NCBI RefSeq assembly: GCF_007829875.1
Contig: NZ_VIWV01000001.1
Span: 2,136,001 to 2,200,000 of the forward strand
Length of the DNA stretch: 64,000 nucleotides
Reading direction: 5' to 3'
Source of the DNA: Streptomyces capillispiralis
Lineage (GTDB): Bacteria; Actinomycetota; Actinomycetes; Streptomycetales; Streptomycetaceae
Shown here piece after piece: positions 18,539 to 26,445 of the stretch (positions are counted from its first letter, which is position 1; each line of letters begins with the position of its first letter). The notes under the pieces are model-generated. The model saw nothing but the letters and a program-made list of their open reading frames with translations, did not search any database and was not told the DNA's origin. The position numbers were made by a program, and so were the translations under genes.

Positions 18539-19225
18539 CTATGCCGCGGGCGCGACGAGCCGGTAGCCCACGCCGCGCACGGTCTCGATGAGGGCGGGCA
18601 TGCGCAGCTTGGCGCGCAGGGAGGCGACGTGCACTTCCAGGGTGCGTCCGGTCCCCTCCCAGCTGGTGCGCCACACCTCGCTGATGATCTGTTCCCGGCG
18701 GAAGACGACCCCCGGCCGCTGGGCGAGCAGGGCGAGCAGGTCGAACTCCTTGCGGGTCAGCTGGACGACCGCGCCGTTCACGCTGACCTGGCGGGTCGGC
18801 AGTTCGATGCGGACCGCGCCGAGCCGCAGTTCGGTCTCCGTGCTGCCGGTCGCCTCCTCGTGGACGGTGCGGCGGCTGACGGCGTGGATCCGCGCGAGGA
18901 GTTCCCCCGTGTCGTACGGCTTGACCACGTAGTCGTCGGCGCCCAGGTTGAGGCCGTGGATGCGGGAGCGCACGTCGGACCGCGCGGTGACCATGATCAC
19001 CGGTGTGCTGGTGCGCTTGCGGATCTTGCCGCAGACCTCGTAACCGTCCTGGTCGGGCAGCCCCAGGTCGAGCAGGACGACGCCGAAGCCGTTGCCCTCG
19101 GGGACCAGCGCCTGGAGGGCCTCCTCGCCGCTGCGCGCATGGGTGACGTCGAACCCGTGCCGCGCCAGGATCGCCGACAGGGCGGCGGCGACGTGGTTGT
19201 CGTCCTCGACGAGCAGCAGCCTCAC
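18539..19225 (-). CDS. OmpR/PhoB-family response regulator
   Basis: The 228-residue regulator has a receiver domain (LLLVEDD, phospho-acceptor Asp in VVLLDLGLPD near residue 50, conserved Lys in VVKPY) and a winged-helix DNA-binding domain (L-T-R-K-E-F-D-L-L and TVRGVGYRL). The GTG at 19225 is used because AAGGGG precedes it and VRLLLVEDD is the usual N-terminus. It is divergent from gluA across a 285-base region, so gluABCD is one plausible target of the system; this is inference. Confidence 0.93.
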   Translation of the reverse strand: MRLLLVEDDNHVAAALSAILARHGFDVTHARSGEEALQALVPEGNGFGVVLLDLGLPDQDGYEVCGKIRKRTSTPVIMVTARSDVRSRIHGLNLGADDYVVKPYDTGELLARIHAVSRRTVHEEATGSTETELRLGAVRIELPTRQVSVNGAVVQLTRKEFDLLALLAQRPGVVFRREQIISEVWRTSWEGTGRTLEVHVASLRAKLRMPALIETVRGVGYRLVAPAA

Positions 19226-19510
19226 CCGGGACCCCTTAGGTTCATCGGCCGTACGATCTCCATGTGTACAAAAACGTGTGCACGCCCGCGTGCACCTTGC
19301 AGTGAGTCCGACGGACGAGGTCGGCGTCAAGGGTGTTCCGGTTGCTGTTGCGTACCGTTACCTGGCCGATATGAGCCCTGCTCACAAGTGCTACGACAAG
19401 TGTCCGATTGCTATCGGATCGTGATGCTCAGATTCCCCTCAGATGTAATGACGCAGGTCTGAAGGATCACTACTGTCCTCCGAAACCGAGGAGGACGGAG
19501 CCTGAGAGCG
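19226..19510. promoter_or_regulatory. Divergent control region between the response regulator and gluA
   Basis: This region holds two palindromes: GTGCAC-N6-GTGCAC near 19276-19293 and TCCGAT-TGCT-ATCGGA at 19403-19418. A promoter-like pair ATGACG-N17-TACTGT lies near 19448-19476, facing gluA. Just before gluA is a perfect hairpin GTCCTCC-N8-GGAGGAC (19475-19496), whose 3' arm contains an SD-like GGAGG. A second GGAG directly follows. Functions are inferred. Confidence 0.45.
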
Positions 19511-20287
19511 ATGACCGAAGTATCGGCGGCCAAGGACAGTGTGGCCGCGACCGGCGAGCTGGTCGTCCTGAAGAGCGTCAACAAGCATTTCGGCGCGTTG
19601 CACGTACTCCAGGACATCGACCTGACGATCGCCCGCGGCGAGGTCGTCGTGGTCATCGGACCCTCCGGGTCCGGGAAGTCCACCCTGTGCCGCACCATCA
19701 ACCGCCTGGAGACGACCGATTCCGGGTCGATCACCATCGACGGCAAGCCCCTGCCCCACGAGGGCAAGGAACTTGCCCGCCTGCGGGCCGACGTGGGAAT
19801 GGTCTTCCAGTCCTTCAACCTCTTCGCGCACAAGACCGTGCTGGAGAACGTCGTGCTGGGCCAGGTCAAGGTCCGCAAGAAGGACAAGAAGGCGGCCGAG
19901 GAACGGGCCCGCGCCCTGCTCGACCGGGTCGGCGTGGGTGCCCAGGCGGAGAAGTACCCCGCCCAGCTCTCCGGTGGCCAGCAGCAGCGTGTCGCCATCG
20001 CGCGGGCCCTGGCGATGGAGCCCAAGGTCATGCTCTTCGACGAGCCCACGTCGGCTCTCGACCCGGAGATGATCAACGAGGTGCTGGAGGTCATGCAGCA
20101 GCTCGCCCGCGACGGGATGACGATGATCGTCGTCACCCACGAGATGGGATTCGCCCGTTCGGCCGCAAATCGCGTGGTGTTCATGGCGGACGGTCGCATC
20201 GTCGAAGAGGCTTCGCCGGATCAGTTCTTCAGCAATCCGCGAAGCGACCGCGCCAAGGACTTCCTGTCGAAGATCCTTCACCACTGA
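19511..20287 (+). CDS. gluA: Glutamate ABC transporter, ATP-binding protein
   Basis: The 258-residue polar-amino-acid ATPase has Walker [11 protein letters not shown]-loop VFQSFNLF, signature LSGGQQQR, Walker B VMLFDEP and switch His in VVTHEMG. It is the first gene of gluABCD, with the binding protein and two permeases following on the same strand. Together they import L-glutamate. GGAG lies ten bases before the ATG. Confidence 0.95.
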   Translation: MTEVSAAKDSVAATGELVVLKSVNKHFGALHVLQDIDLTIARGEVVVVIGPSGSGKSTLCRTINRLETTDSGSITIDGKPLPHEGKELARLRADVGMVFQSFNLFAHKTVLENVVLGQVKVRKKDKKAAEERARALLDRVGVGAQAEKYPAQLSGGQQQRVAIARALAMEPKVMLFDEPTSALDPEMINEVLEVMQQLARDGMTMIVVTHEMGFARSAANRVVFMADGRIVEEASPDQFFSNPRSDRAKDFLSKILHH

Positions 20288-20368
20288 CGGCGCAGCCCGC
20301 GCCCTGACGACTCGCGTCACCGGCCACCGACCGGGCCGCATCACTTCACCAGTCAAAGGATGTGCACC

Positions 20369-21211
20369 ATGAAGCTCCGCAAGGTCACCGCCGCCTCGGC
20401 CGCCGTGTTCGCCCTTGCCCTGACCGCCACCGCCTGTGGTGGTGACGACGGCAACGACAGCGGTTCGTCCTCCGGTGGCGGCGACAAGATCAAGATCGGC
20501 ATCAAGTACGACCAGCCCGGTCTCGGCCTGAAGGAGCCGGGCGGTTCCTTCTCCGGTTTCGACGTGGACGTCGCGACCTACGTGGCCAAGGAGCTCGGCT
20601 ACGAGGCCGACCAGATCGAGTGGGTCGAGACCAAGAGCGCCGACCGTGAGAACGCCCTCGCCCGCGGCGACGTGAAGTTCATCGCGGCGACGTACTCGAT
20701 CACCGACGAGCGCGCGGAGAAGGTCGACTTCGCCGGTCCCTACCTGCTGGCCCACCAGGACCTGCTGGTGAAGAAGGACGCGGACGTCACCGAGGCCACC
20801 GACCTCAACGACAAGAAGCTGTGCTCGGTCACCGGCTCCACCTCGGCGCAGAACGTCAAGAAGGACTTCGCCCCGAAGGCGCAGCTGCGGGAGCGGGGCA
20901 CGTACTCGGAGTGCATCGCCGCCCTGCAGAGCGGTGCCGTCGACGCGCTGACCACCGACGACTCGATCCTCGCCGGCTTCGCCGCGCAGGACCAGTACAA
21001 GGGCCAGTTCAAGCTCGTCGGCCTGAAGCTGAGCAACGAGAACTACGGCATCGGTGTCAAGAAGGGCGACACCGAGACCGTGAACAAGATCAACGACGCC
21101 CTGGAGAAGATGGTCGGCGACAAGTCCTGGGACAAGGCGGTCGAGGCCAACTTCGGTCCGGCCGAGTACAACAACGAGCCGGCCCCGAAGATCGGCAACA
21201 TCGTCAAGTAA
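20369..21211 (+). CDS. gluB: Glutamate-binding lipoprotein
   Basis: The 280-residue SBP_bac_3 binding protein has a signal ending in L-T-A-T-A-C, a lipidation site, then a Ser/Gly-rich linker. The binding fold shows GFDVDVATYVAKELGY and ATYSITDERAEKVDF. The ATG at 20369 has AAAGGA eight bases upstream; a GTG nine bases earlier would crowd that site. It supplies substrate to GluC and GluD. A stem-loop follows the gene. Confidence 0.94.
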   Translation: MKLRKVTAASAAVFALALTATACGGDDGNDSGSSSGGGDKIKIGIKYDQPGLGLKEPGGSFSGFDVDVATYVAKELGYEADQIEWVETKSADRENALARGDVKFIAATYSITDERAEKVDFAGPYLLAHQDLLVKKDADVTEATDLNDKKLCSVTGSTSAQNVKKDFAPKAQLRERGTYSECIAALQSGAVDALTTDDSILAGFAAQDQYKGQFKLVGLKLSNENYGIGVKKGDTETVNKINDALEKMVGDKSWDKAVEANFGPAEYNNEPAPKIGNIVK

Positions 21212-21245
21212 CCCCCAGGACCGCCCAGTAACGCGGGTTCTCGGA

Positions 21246-21285
21246 GGCGTGCCGCCGTCCGTCACGATCAGGGCGGCGGCGCGCC
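21246..21285 (+). promoter_or_regulatory. Intercistronic hairpin between gluB and gluC
   Basis: A 15-bp stem with two G-U pairs (GGCGTGCCGCCGTCC / GGGCGGCGGCGCGCC) with a 10-base loop and no T-tract ends one base before a GTG at 21286. Such a structure after a binding-protein gene can stabilise the upstream message and let GluB exceed the permeases. It would also hide initiation at the GTG at 21286. Confidence 0.65.
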
Positions 21286-21327
21286 GTGTCCGCCACGTAC
21301 GCCACACACCCGGAAGCGCGGGAGATC

Positions 21328-22005
21328 GTGTTCGACTTTATTTCTGACTATGACGATCCAACCTTGTTGGGTGCCTTCTGGGTAACGGTGCAGCTCACCG
21401 TGTTCTCCGGCATCGGCTCCCTGGTCTGGGGCACGTTGCTGGCAGCGATGCGGGTCAGCCCGGTCCCGCTGATGCGCTGGTTCGGCACCGCCTATGTGAA
21501 CATCGTCCGGAACATCCCCCTGACGGTCATCATCGTCTTCACCTCGCTCGGTCTCGCCGACATCTTCGGCGTGACCATGGGCGCGCGGGACGACTTCGAG
21601 CTCCAGGGCTTCCGGCTCGCGGTGCTCGGTCTGATCGCCTACACCGCGGCCTTCGTCTGTGAGGCGCTGCGCTCCGGCATCAACACCGTGCCGGTCGGGC
21701 AGGCCGAGGCGGCCCGCGCCATCGGGCTGAACTTCACCCAGGTCCTCACCCTGATCGTGCTGCCGCAGGCCTTCCGAGCGGTCATCGGCCCGCTCGCGAA
21801 CGTGCTGATCGCACTGACCAAGAACACCACGGTGGCGGCCGCGATCGGTGTGGCCGAGGCCGCTCTGCTGATGAAGGAAATGATCGAGAACGAGGCGCAG
21901 ACGCTGCTCATCGGTGCGGTCTTCGCCTTCGGATTCGTGGTACTGACCCTGCCCACCGGCCTGATCCTCGGCTGGCTGAGCAAGCGACTGGCGGTGAAGC
22001 GGTGA
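21328..22005 (+). CDS. gluC: Glutamate ABC transporter, permease 1
   Basis: This roughly 225-residue His/Glu/Gln-type permease has about five membrane segments and the coupling motif EAARAIGLNFTQVLTLIVLPQA. The start is placed at the GTG at 21328, preceded by GGGAG and giving the usual short N-terminus MFDF. The alternative GTG at 21286 abuts a strong hairpin. The last four bases overlap gluD. Confidence 0.92.
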   Translation: MFDFISDYDDPTLLGAFWVTVQLTVFSGIGSLVWGTLLAAMRVSPVPLMRWFGTAYVNIVRNIPLTVIIVFTSLGLADIFGVTMGARDDFELQGFRLAVLGLIAYTAAFVCEALRSGINTVPVGQAEAARAIGLNFTQVLTLIVLPQAFRAVIGPLANVLIALTKNTTVAAAIGVAEAALLMKEMIENEAQTLLIGAVFAFGFVVLTLPTGLILGWLSKRLAVKR

Positions 22006-22907
22006 CCTCCGTTCTGTACGACGCCCCCGGCCCCCGGGCCAAGCGGCGCAATGTCATCTTCTCGGTCGTCTTCGTGGCCGCCCTGCTCCTCCTCCTGTGG
22101 TGGGTCTACCGCACGATGGACGACAAGGGGCAGCTGGAGTGGGCGCTGTGGAAGCCCTTCACCCAGGCCGAGGCGTGGACGACGTATCTGCTGCCCGGCC
22201 TCGGTGACACCCTCAAGGCCGCGGCCCTGTCCATGGTCATCGCCCTGCCGCTGGGCGCGGTCCTGGGCATCGCCCGGATGTCGGACCACCGGTGGGTGCG
22301 CGTCCCGGCCGGCGCGGTGGTGGAGATCTTCCGCGCCATCCCGGTCCTGCTGCTGATGCTGTTCGCCAACGAGTTCTTCGCGCGCTCCACGGACGTCACC
22401 AGCGAGGACCGGCCCCTGTACGCGGTCGTCACGGGCCTGGTCCTCTACAACGCCTCGGTCCTCGCCGAGGTCGTCCGGGCCGGCATCCTCTCCCTCCCCA
22501 GGGGGCAGACGGAGGCGGCCCAGGCGATCGGCCTGCGCAAGAGCCAGACCATGAGCAGCATCCTGCTGCCGCAGGCGGTCACGGCGATGCTCCCGGCGAT
22601 CGTCAGCCAGCTGGTCGTCATCGTGAAGGACACCGCGCTGGGCGGCGTGATGCTCGGCTTCACCGAGCTGCTGAACTCGCGCGGCACGCTGGCGGCCAAC
22701 TACGCCAACGTCATCCCCAGCTTCATCGTCGTGGCGGTCATCTTCATCGTCCTGAACTTCATCCTCACCTCGTTCGCCTCCTGGCTCGAGGCACGTCTGC
22801 GCCGCAGCAAGCGCAGCACGGGTGCGGTGCTCGGCGCCGAGGACGTCGACGACCTCAACGCGGCCGAGGTCGGGGGCCCGCACAAGGCCGGTGGCGGCGC
22901 CGTCTGA
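22002..22907 (+). CDS. gluD: Glutamate ABC transporter, permease 2
   Basis: The 301-residue permease begins at a GTG overlapping the gluC stop (GTGA). It has an N-terminal membrane segment (FSVVFVAALLLLLWWVY), a permease core with EAAQAIGLRKSQTMSSILLPQAV, and a hydrophilic 50-residue C-terminal tail. It pairs with GluC in the membrane. A long perfect hairpin ends the operon. Confidence 0.93.
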   Translation: MTSVLYDAPGPRAKRRNVIFSVVFVAALLLLLWWVYRTMDDKGQLEWALWKPFTQAEAWTTYLLPGLGDTLKAAALSMVIALPLGAVLGIARMSDHRWVRVPAGAVVEIFRAIPVLLLMLFANEFFARSTDVTSEDRPLYAVVTGLVLYNASVLAEVVRAGILSLPRGQTEAAQAIGLRKSQTMSSILLPQAVTAMLPAIVSQLVVIVKDTALGGVMLGFTELLNSRGTLAANYANVIPSFIVVAVIFIVLNFILTSFASWLEARLRRSKRSTGAVLGAEDVDDLNAAEVGGPHKAGGGAV

Positions 22908-22925
22908 CGCACGCCTGCCGTACGA

Positions 22926-22966
22926 CATGACTGTGGCCCGCCGTTTCCCGGCGGGCCACAGTCATG
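22926..22966 (+). terminator. Terminator of gluABCD
   Basis: A perfect 17-bp stem (CATGACTGTGGCCCGCC / GGCGGGCCACAGTCATG) with a 7-base loop lies 18 bases after the gluD stop. There is no T-tract. Confidence 0.85.
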
Positions 22967-23030
22967 TGGAGTGGCGGGCCGCCCCAGGCGGTGCGGAAGA
23001 GCGGTGCGCCCCGGACACATGTGATGAACA

Positions 23031-23092
23031 GTCAAGTGATGGGACCGGTCCGGCTCCATGTCATGATCGCCACTGGCCTTCGGTCACTTGAC
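23031..23092. promoter_or_regulatory. Spaced inverted repeat upstream of the FAD monooxygenase
   Basis: GTCAAGTGA (23031-23039) and TCACTTGAC (23084-23092) are perfect 9-bp arms 44 bases apart. The right arm overlaps TTGACG, which could be a -35 box for the monooxygenase. No good -10 is seen at standard spacing. It could be two half-operators. Inference only. Confidence 0.4.
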
Positions 23093-23200
23093 GCAAGCAC
23101 CGGCAATAGGTTGCATACGTTCTGTGATCGTGCACCCTGCTCCATCTTCCTGTTCCGCTCCGTCCCTTCGGACGTCACTTCGAGCAGGGGGCGCCGCGCC

Positions 23201-24856
23201 GTGGACCCGGTGATCATTGTCGGAGCCGGCCCCGTCGGGCTGGCGCTCGCGCTGGCACTGGCCCGTCAGGAGGTGCCGTGCGTGGTCCTCGACGAAGGAC
23301 CGGGCAAGGAGGAACCCCGCCCGGCCCGCACCGTCGTCCTGCGCGAGGACACCGCCGCCCTGATGGAACGGCTCACCGGCGTGCCGCTCGCACGCGCCGG
23401 TGTCCGTTGGGCCGGATGGCGGTCGATGCGGCGCAAGCAGGTGATGTGTGAGATCACCTTCGGCGACGCGGAGCCCGCTCCCCTGCACATCGCCCAGCAC
23501 GTCCTGACCGGAGCCCTGCGGCGGGCCCTCGCCGGCGAAGGGCTCGTCAGAATCGCCGTGGACAGCCGTCTGGACGCCGTGGAACAGGAGCCGGCGGGCG
23601 TCTCCGCGCACACCCGCGGCCCCAAGGGCACCTGGTGGCGGGGCAGTTACCTGGTCGGCTGCGACGGCCCGCGCTCGACCGTGCGCAAGCTCCAGGACAT
23701 CCGCTTCCCGGGCCGCACCGCGGTGGAACGTCACGCCGTGGCCGCGCTGCGCACGGAGCTTCCGTGGCCTGACGAAGCGTTGCTGCACCGTGCGCCGCCG
23801 TGGCGCACGTCCGGGCCCTCGGCCGGTGAGATCAGCGCGCGGCCGCTGCCGGACGGGGTGTGGCGCCTGGACTGGCTGCTGCCGCCGGGCAAGGACCTGG
23901 TCACCCCCGAGCTGCTGCTGGCCCGCGTCCGGGAGACCCTGGCCGGCTGGACCGGCGGCCCGACCCCGCCGTACGAACTCCTGGACACCGGGGTGCACAC
24001 CGTCCATCACCGGCTGGCCCGGCGCTGGCGGGCCGAGCGGGTGTTCCTCGCCGGGGACGCGGCCCATCTGCTGGGCACACTGGGCACGCACGGTCTGGAC
24101 GAGGGGCTGCGTGACGTCGACAACCTCGCCTGGAAGCTGGCGCTGGCCTGGCACCACGGTCCGCACGAGGCGCTGCTGGACAGCTACCAGACCGAGCGGC
24201 GCGCGATCCTCGCCTCCCGGCTGCGCGCAGCCGACCAGGCACTGCCGCTGGTGCGGGGCGGCGGCGGGCTGCGTTCCTACGTCCCCGGCTCGGCGCGCGG
24301 GCACGATGCGCTGCTGCTGGACGGGCATCTGGGGCGGGGCGCGCTGGGCGCGCCGGGGATCCACGCCGACTCGCCGCTCGCGCCCGGCCGCCTCGAGGGC
24401 GAGGTGGCCGTCGGGACGGTTCCCGGTGCGGCCGTGACGGACGTGCGCGTCACCGCGGAGGACGGAACGTTCGTCCGGCTGCGCAGCCGGCTGGGCCGGG
24501 GCGCGCTGCTGGTGGTGCTGGTCGCGCCGGGTACGGGGGTGTGGGAGCGCCGGCACTGGGTGTCCGCGGGGATCATGCCCCGGCTGGCGGCGGCCGTCTC
24601 GGCGTTGCCGCACCCGGCCGAGCTGCTGGTCGCGGAGAGCTATCCCGGGGCGGCTGCCCACACCGTGCTGCTGGTGCGCCCCGACGGTCACCTCGTCACG
24701 GCGTTGAGCGGGGTACGCCCGGCGGATCTGTACGCGGCGGCCCGGGCGGCGCTCGGCGGGTCCGCGACGGAGGAGGCGGGCGCCGAAGAGGAGTCCGGGA
24801 CCGGGGACAGCCACGGGGCCGATGCCAGGGCCGATGCGGGGGCGGGGTCGCGCTGA
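23201..24856 (+). CDS. FAD-dependent aromatic monooxygenase
   Basis: This 551-residue PheA/TfdB-type flavoprotein hydroxylase has the dinucleotide motif GAGPVGLALALALA at the N-terminus. The DG motif is in VGCDGPRSTVRK (near residue 160). The GD motif is in VFLAGDAAHLLGTLGTHGLDEG (near residue 285), and a thioredoxin-like C-terminal domain follows. The GTG at 23201 places the FAD motif at residue 5. The tail is Glu/Gly/Ala-rich. No pathway genes flank it, so the substrate is unknown. It follows gluABCD but is separated by a terminator. Confidence 0.88.
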   Translation: MDPVIIVGAGPVGLALALALARQEVPCVVLDEGPGKEEPRPARTVVLREDTAALMERLTGVPLARAGVRWAGWRSMRRKQVMCEITFGDAEPAPLHIAQHVLTGALRRALAGEGLVRIAVDSRLDAVEQEPAGVSAHTRGPKGTWWRGSYLVGCDGPRSTVRKLQDIRFPGRTAVERHAVAALRTELPWPDEALLHRAPPWRTSGPSAGEISARPLPDGVWRLDWLLPPGKDLVTPELLLARVRETLAGWTGGPTPPYELLDTGVHTVHHRLARRWRAERVFLAGDAAHLLGTLGTHGLDEGLRDVDNLAWKLALAWHHGPHEALLDSYQTERRAILASRLRAADQALPLVRGGGGLRSYVPGSARGHDALLLDGHLGRGALGAPGIHADSPLAPGRLEGEVAVGTVPGAAVTDVRVTAEDGTFVRLRSRLGRGALLVVLVAPGTGVWERRHWVSAGIMPRLAAAVSALPHPAELLVAESYPGAAAHTVLLVRPDGHLVTALSGVRPADLYAAARAALGGSATEEAGAEEESGTGDSHGADARADAGAGSR

Positions 24857-24862
24857 GGGAAC

Positions 24863-24887
24863 CGGGGCGCGGGGCAGCCGCGCCCCG
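24863..24887 (+). terminator. Terminator of the FAD monooxygenase
   Basis: A perfect 10-bp stem CGGGGCGCGG / CCGCGCCCCG with a 5-base loop lies seven bases after the stop codon. Confidence 0.75.
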
Positions 24888-24933
24888 CTCCGGGCGCGCA
24901 CGGTCACGCTGCGGTCCGCATGGTGACGATGAG

Positions 24934-24970
24934 TTGAACCGGGGGGCGGCCTCGTGGTGTACTCCGCGAT
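24934..24970 (+). promoter_or_regulatory. Promoter of the Cys leader peptide-cysteine dioxygenase unit
   Basis: TTGAAC (24934-24939) and TGTACT (24958-24963) are 18 bases apart, and seven bases separate the -10 from the leader GTG at 24971. Transcription would start at or next to that GTG, making the leader mRNA leaderless. Confidence 0.6.
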
Positions 24971-25057
24971 GTGACCGACACCTGTGTGCACCTGTGGCGG
25001 AGGGTCCATATGGACCTCGTCCGCTATGCGGGCTGCGTGTGTCGCCCGTCCTGCTGA
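24971..25057 (+). CDS. Cysteine-rich leader peptide (uORF) of the cysteine dioxygenase gene
   Basis: This 28-codon frame begins at GTG 24971 and ends in R-Y-A-G-C-V-C-R-P-S-C followed by TGA, with four cysteines in all and three in the last seven residues. An internal ATG at 25010 has GGAGGG upstream and would give a 15-residue version. It has the look of actinobacterial leader peptides placed before sulfur genes, and the downstream genes are cysteine dioxygenase and a rhodanese. Ribosome pausing at Cys codons when charged tRNA-Cys is scarce is the expected control mode. A weak GC-rich stem follows. Confidence 0.7.
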   Translation: MTDTCVHLWRRVHMDLVRYAGCVCRPSC

Positions 25058-25076
25058 TTCGCCTCTCCCCCTCCTC

Positions 25077-25118
25077 GCGCGCCCTCCGTAGCGGCCCCCG
25101 TATGCCGCCGCCGCGCGC
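25077..25118 (+). promoter_or_regulatory. Possible attenuation stem after the leader peptide
   Basis: GCGCGC (25077-25082) can pair with GCGCGC (25113-25118), with an inner GCGGC / GCCGC pairing, in the 90 bases between the leader stop and the dioxygenase start. There is no T-run, so translational masking would be more likely than termination. Weak evidence. Confidence 0.3.
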
Positions 25119-25147
25119 CTGAGCGAACCCACTTCAGGACGGTGCAC

Positions 25148-25696
25148 ATGTCTGTCTCCCCTTCTGGCCCTCCCCCGGCCGCCCCGGTGTCGGCCGCCGC
25201 CTCCGCGCCCACTCAGGCGGAACTCCTGGACTTCGTACGGCGTACCGCCGCCGACGCGGAACTGATCGCCTCGCTTCCGCTCGACCCGGAGGGACGCACC
25301 TGGGTGCGGCTCGACGGGCCGGGTGGCAGCGAGGCCTGGCTGATCGGCTGGCCGCCGGGCACCGGCACCGGCTGGCACGACCACGCCGACTCCGTCGGTG
25401 CCTTCATGACGGCTTCGGGCGAGCTGAAGGAGAACTCGCTCGCCGCGCGGCTGCCCACCGACGGCTGGAAGACCCTGGAACTCACCGACGGCGTGGACCG
25501 GGAGCGCCGGCTGCCGGCCGGGCAGGGCCGCGCCTTCGGACGGCATCACGTCCACGAGGTGCTCAACCTGTCCCCGGACCGGCACGCGGTCTCCGTGCAC
25601 GCCTACCATCCGCCGTTGCCGCGGATCCGCCGCTACAGCCGCAGTGGCGGCATCCTCCGGCTGGAGCAGGTCGAGCGCCCGGAGGACTGGCAGTGA
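25148..25696 (+). CDS. Cysteine dioxygenase type I
   Basis: The 182-residue cupin oxidises L-cysteine to cysteine sulfinate. The metal motif is visible as GTGTGWHDHADSVGAF, with a third histidine in GRAFGRHHVHEVLN and the Tyr in VHAYHPPL. The first 25 residues are Ser/Pro/Ala-rich. The ATG at 25148 has AGGAC seven bases upstream; a GTG at 25142 is the alternative. The stop overlaps the rhodanese start, so the two are coupled. The Cys-rich leader lies upstream. Confidence 0.9.
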   Translation: MSVSPSGPPPAAPVSAAASAPTQAELLDFVRRTAADAELIASLPLDPEGRTWVRLDGPGGSEAWLIGWPPGTGTGWHDHADSVGAFMTASGELKENSLAARLPTDGWKTLELTDGVDRERRLPAGQGRAFGRHHVHEVLNLSPDRHAVSVHAYHPPLPRIRRYSRSGGILRLEQVERPEDWQ

Positions 25697-26439
25697 GCGG
25701 GGCGCGGGAACGGGCTGACGGCGCCCTGGCGAGCGAAGCGGTGGGGAGCGGAAGGACGGGAATCGTGACGAGCGACGCGGTGGGTACTGGAGCTGCGGAC
25801 ACCGGCGCGGTGGGTACCGGAGCTGCGGACACCGGCGCGGTGGGTGGTGAATCCGTGGGGATCGACGCGGTGGGTACCGGACCTGCGGACACTCACGCGG
25901 TGGATACCGGAACTCTGGAGACCGACGAGGTGGGTGGCGAATCGGTGACGACCGACGAGGTGGGTGGCGAATCGGTGACGACCGACGCGGTGGAGACCGG
26001 ACCTGGGGCCACCGGCGCGGTGGGTGGTGAATCCGTGGGGATCGACGCGTTGTTGGAGCGGGTACGCGCGACGTACGCGCGCATCGGGCCCGTGGACGCG
26101 CACGAGGCCGCCCGCGCCGGCGAGGCGCTGCTGGTGGACATCCGTTACGCCGCGCTGCGCGAGCGGGACGGACTCGTCCCCGGCGCCCTCGTCGTCGAGC
26201 GCAACGAGCTGGAGTGGCGCCTGGACCCGCGCGGCAGCCATCGCCTCCCCGAGGCAACGGGCCATGACCTGCGGGTCGTCGTGATCTGCAATGAGGGCTA
26301 CGCCTCCAGCCTGGCGGCGGAGTCCCTGCACCGGCTGGGGCTGAGCCGGGCCACCGATCTGGTGGGCGGTTTCCAGGCATGGCGGGCGGCGGGGCTGCCG
26401 GTGGTGCCGGGTCCGGGTTCGCATACCGGTCCGGTGTAG
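25693..26439 (+). CDS. Rhodanese-domain protein with decapeptide-repeat N-terminus
   Basis: This 248-residue protein starts at a GTG overlapping the cysteine dioxygenase stop (GTGA). The C-terminal half (about 120-248) is a rhodanese fold: LLVDIRY, LVPGALVVERNELEWRLDP, and the active-site cysteine in V-I-C-N-E-G-Y-A-S-S. It ends in GGFQAWRAAGLPV. The N-terminal half is nine copies of a ten-residue repeat (V-G-x-G/E-x-x-x-T/D-x-A). It probably handles sulfane sulfur in cysteine breakdown. The repeat is likely a lineage-specific expansion. Confidence 0.87.
   Translation: MSGARERADGALASEAVGSGRTGIVTSDAVGTGAADTGAVGTGAADTGAVGGESVGIDAVGTGPADTHAVDTGTLETDEVGGESVTTDEVGGESVTTDAVETGPGATGAVGGESVGIDALLERVRATYARIGPVDAHEAARAGEALLVDIRYAALRERDGLVPGALVVERNELEWRLDPRGSHRLPEATGHDLRVVVICNEGYASSLAAESLHRLGLSRATDLVGGFQAWRAAGLPVVPGPGSHTGPV
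25780..26049 (+). repeat. 30-bp tandem repeat (nine units) in the rhodanese gene
   Basis: Nine in-frame 30-bp units encode decapeptides of two main types, V-G-T-G-A-A-D-T-G-A and V-G-G-E-S-V-x-x-D-A/E. Adjacent units are identical or nearly so in DNA, which suggests slippage or recombination. Confidence 0.9.
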
Positions 26440-26445
26440 GGCTGC

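Noticed and set aside
17174..19462. A 762-codon plus-strand frame antisense to the sensor and regulator
   Set aside because: It is a GC-driven shadow of two well-supported minus-strand genes and gives His/Gly/Arg/Val filler with no domain.
23084..26380. A 1098-codon minus-strand frame across the monooxygenase, dioxygenase and rhodanese genes
   Set aside because: Pro/Arg-rich product without motifs, antisense to three recognisable enzymes, with repeats mirrored from the rhodanese tract.
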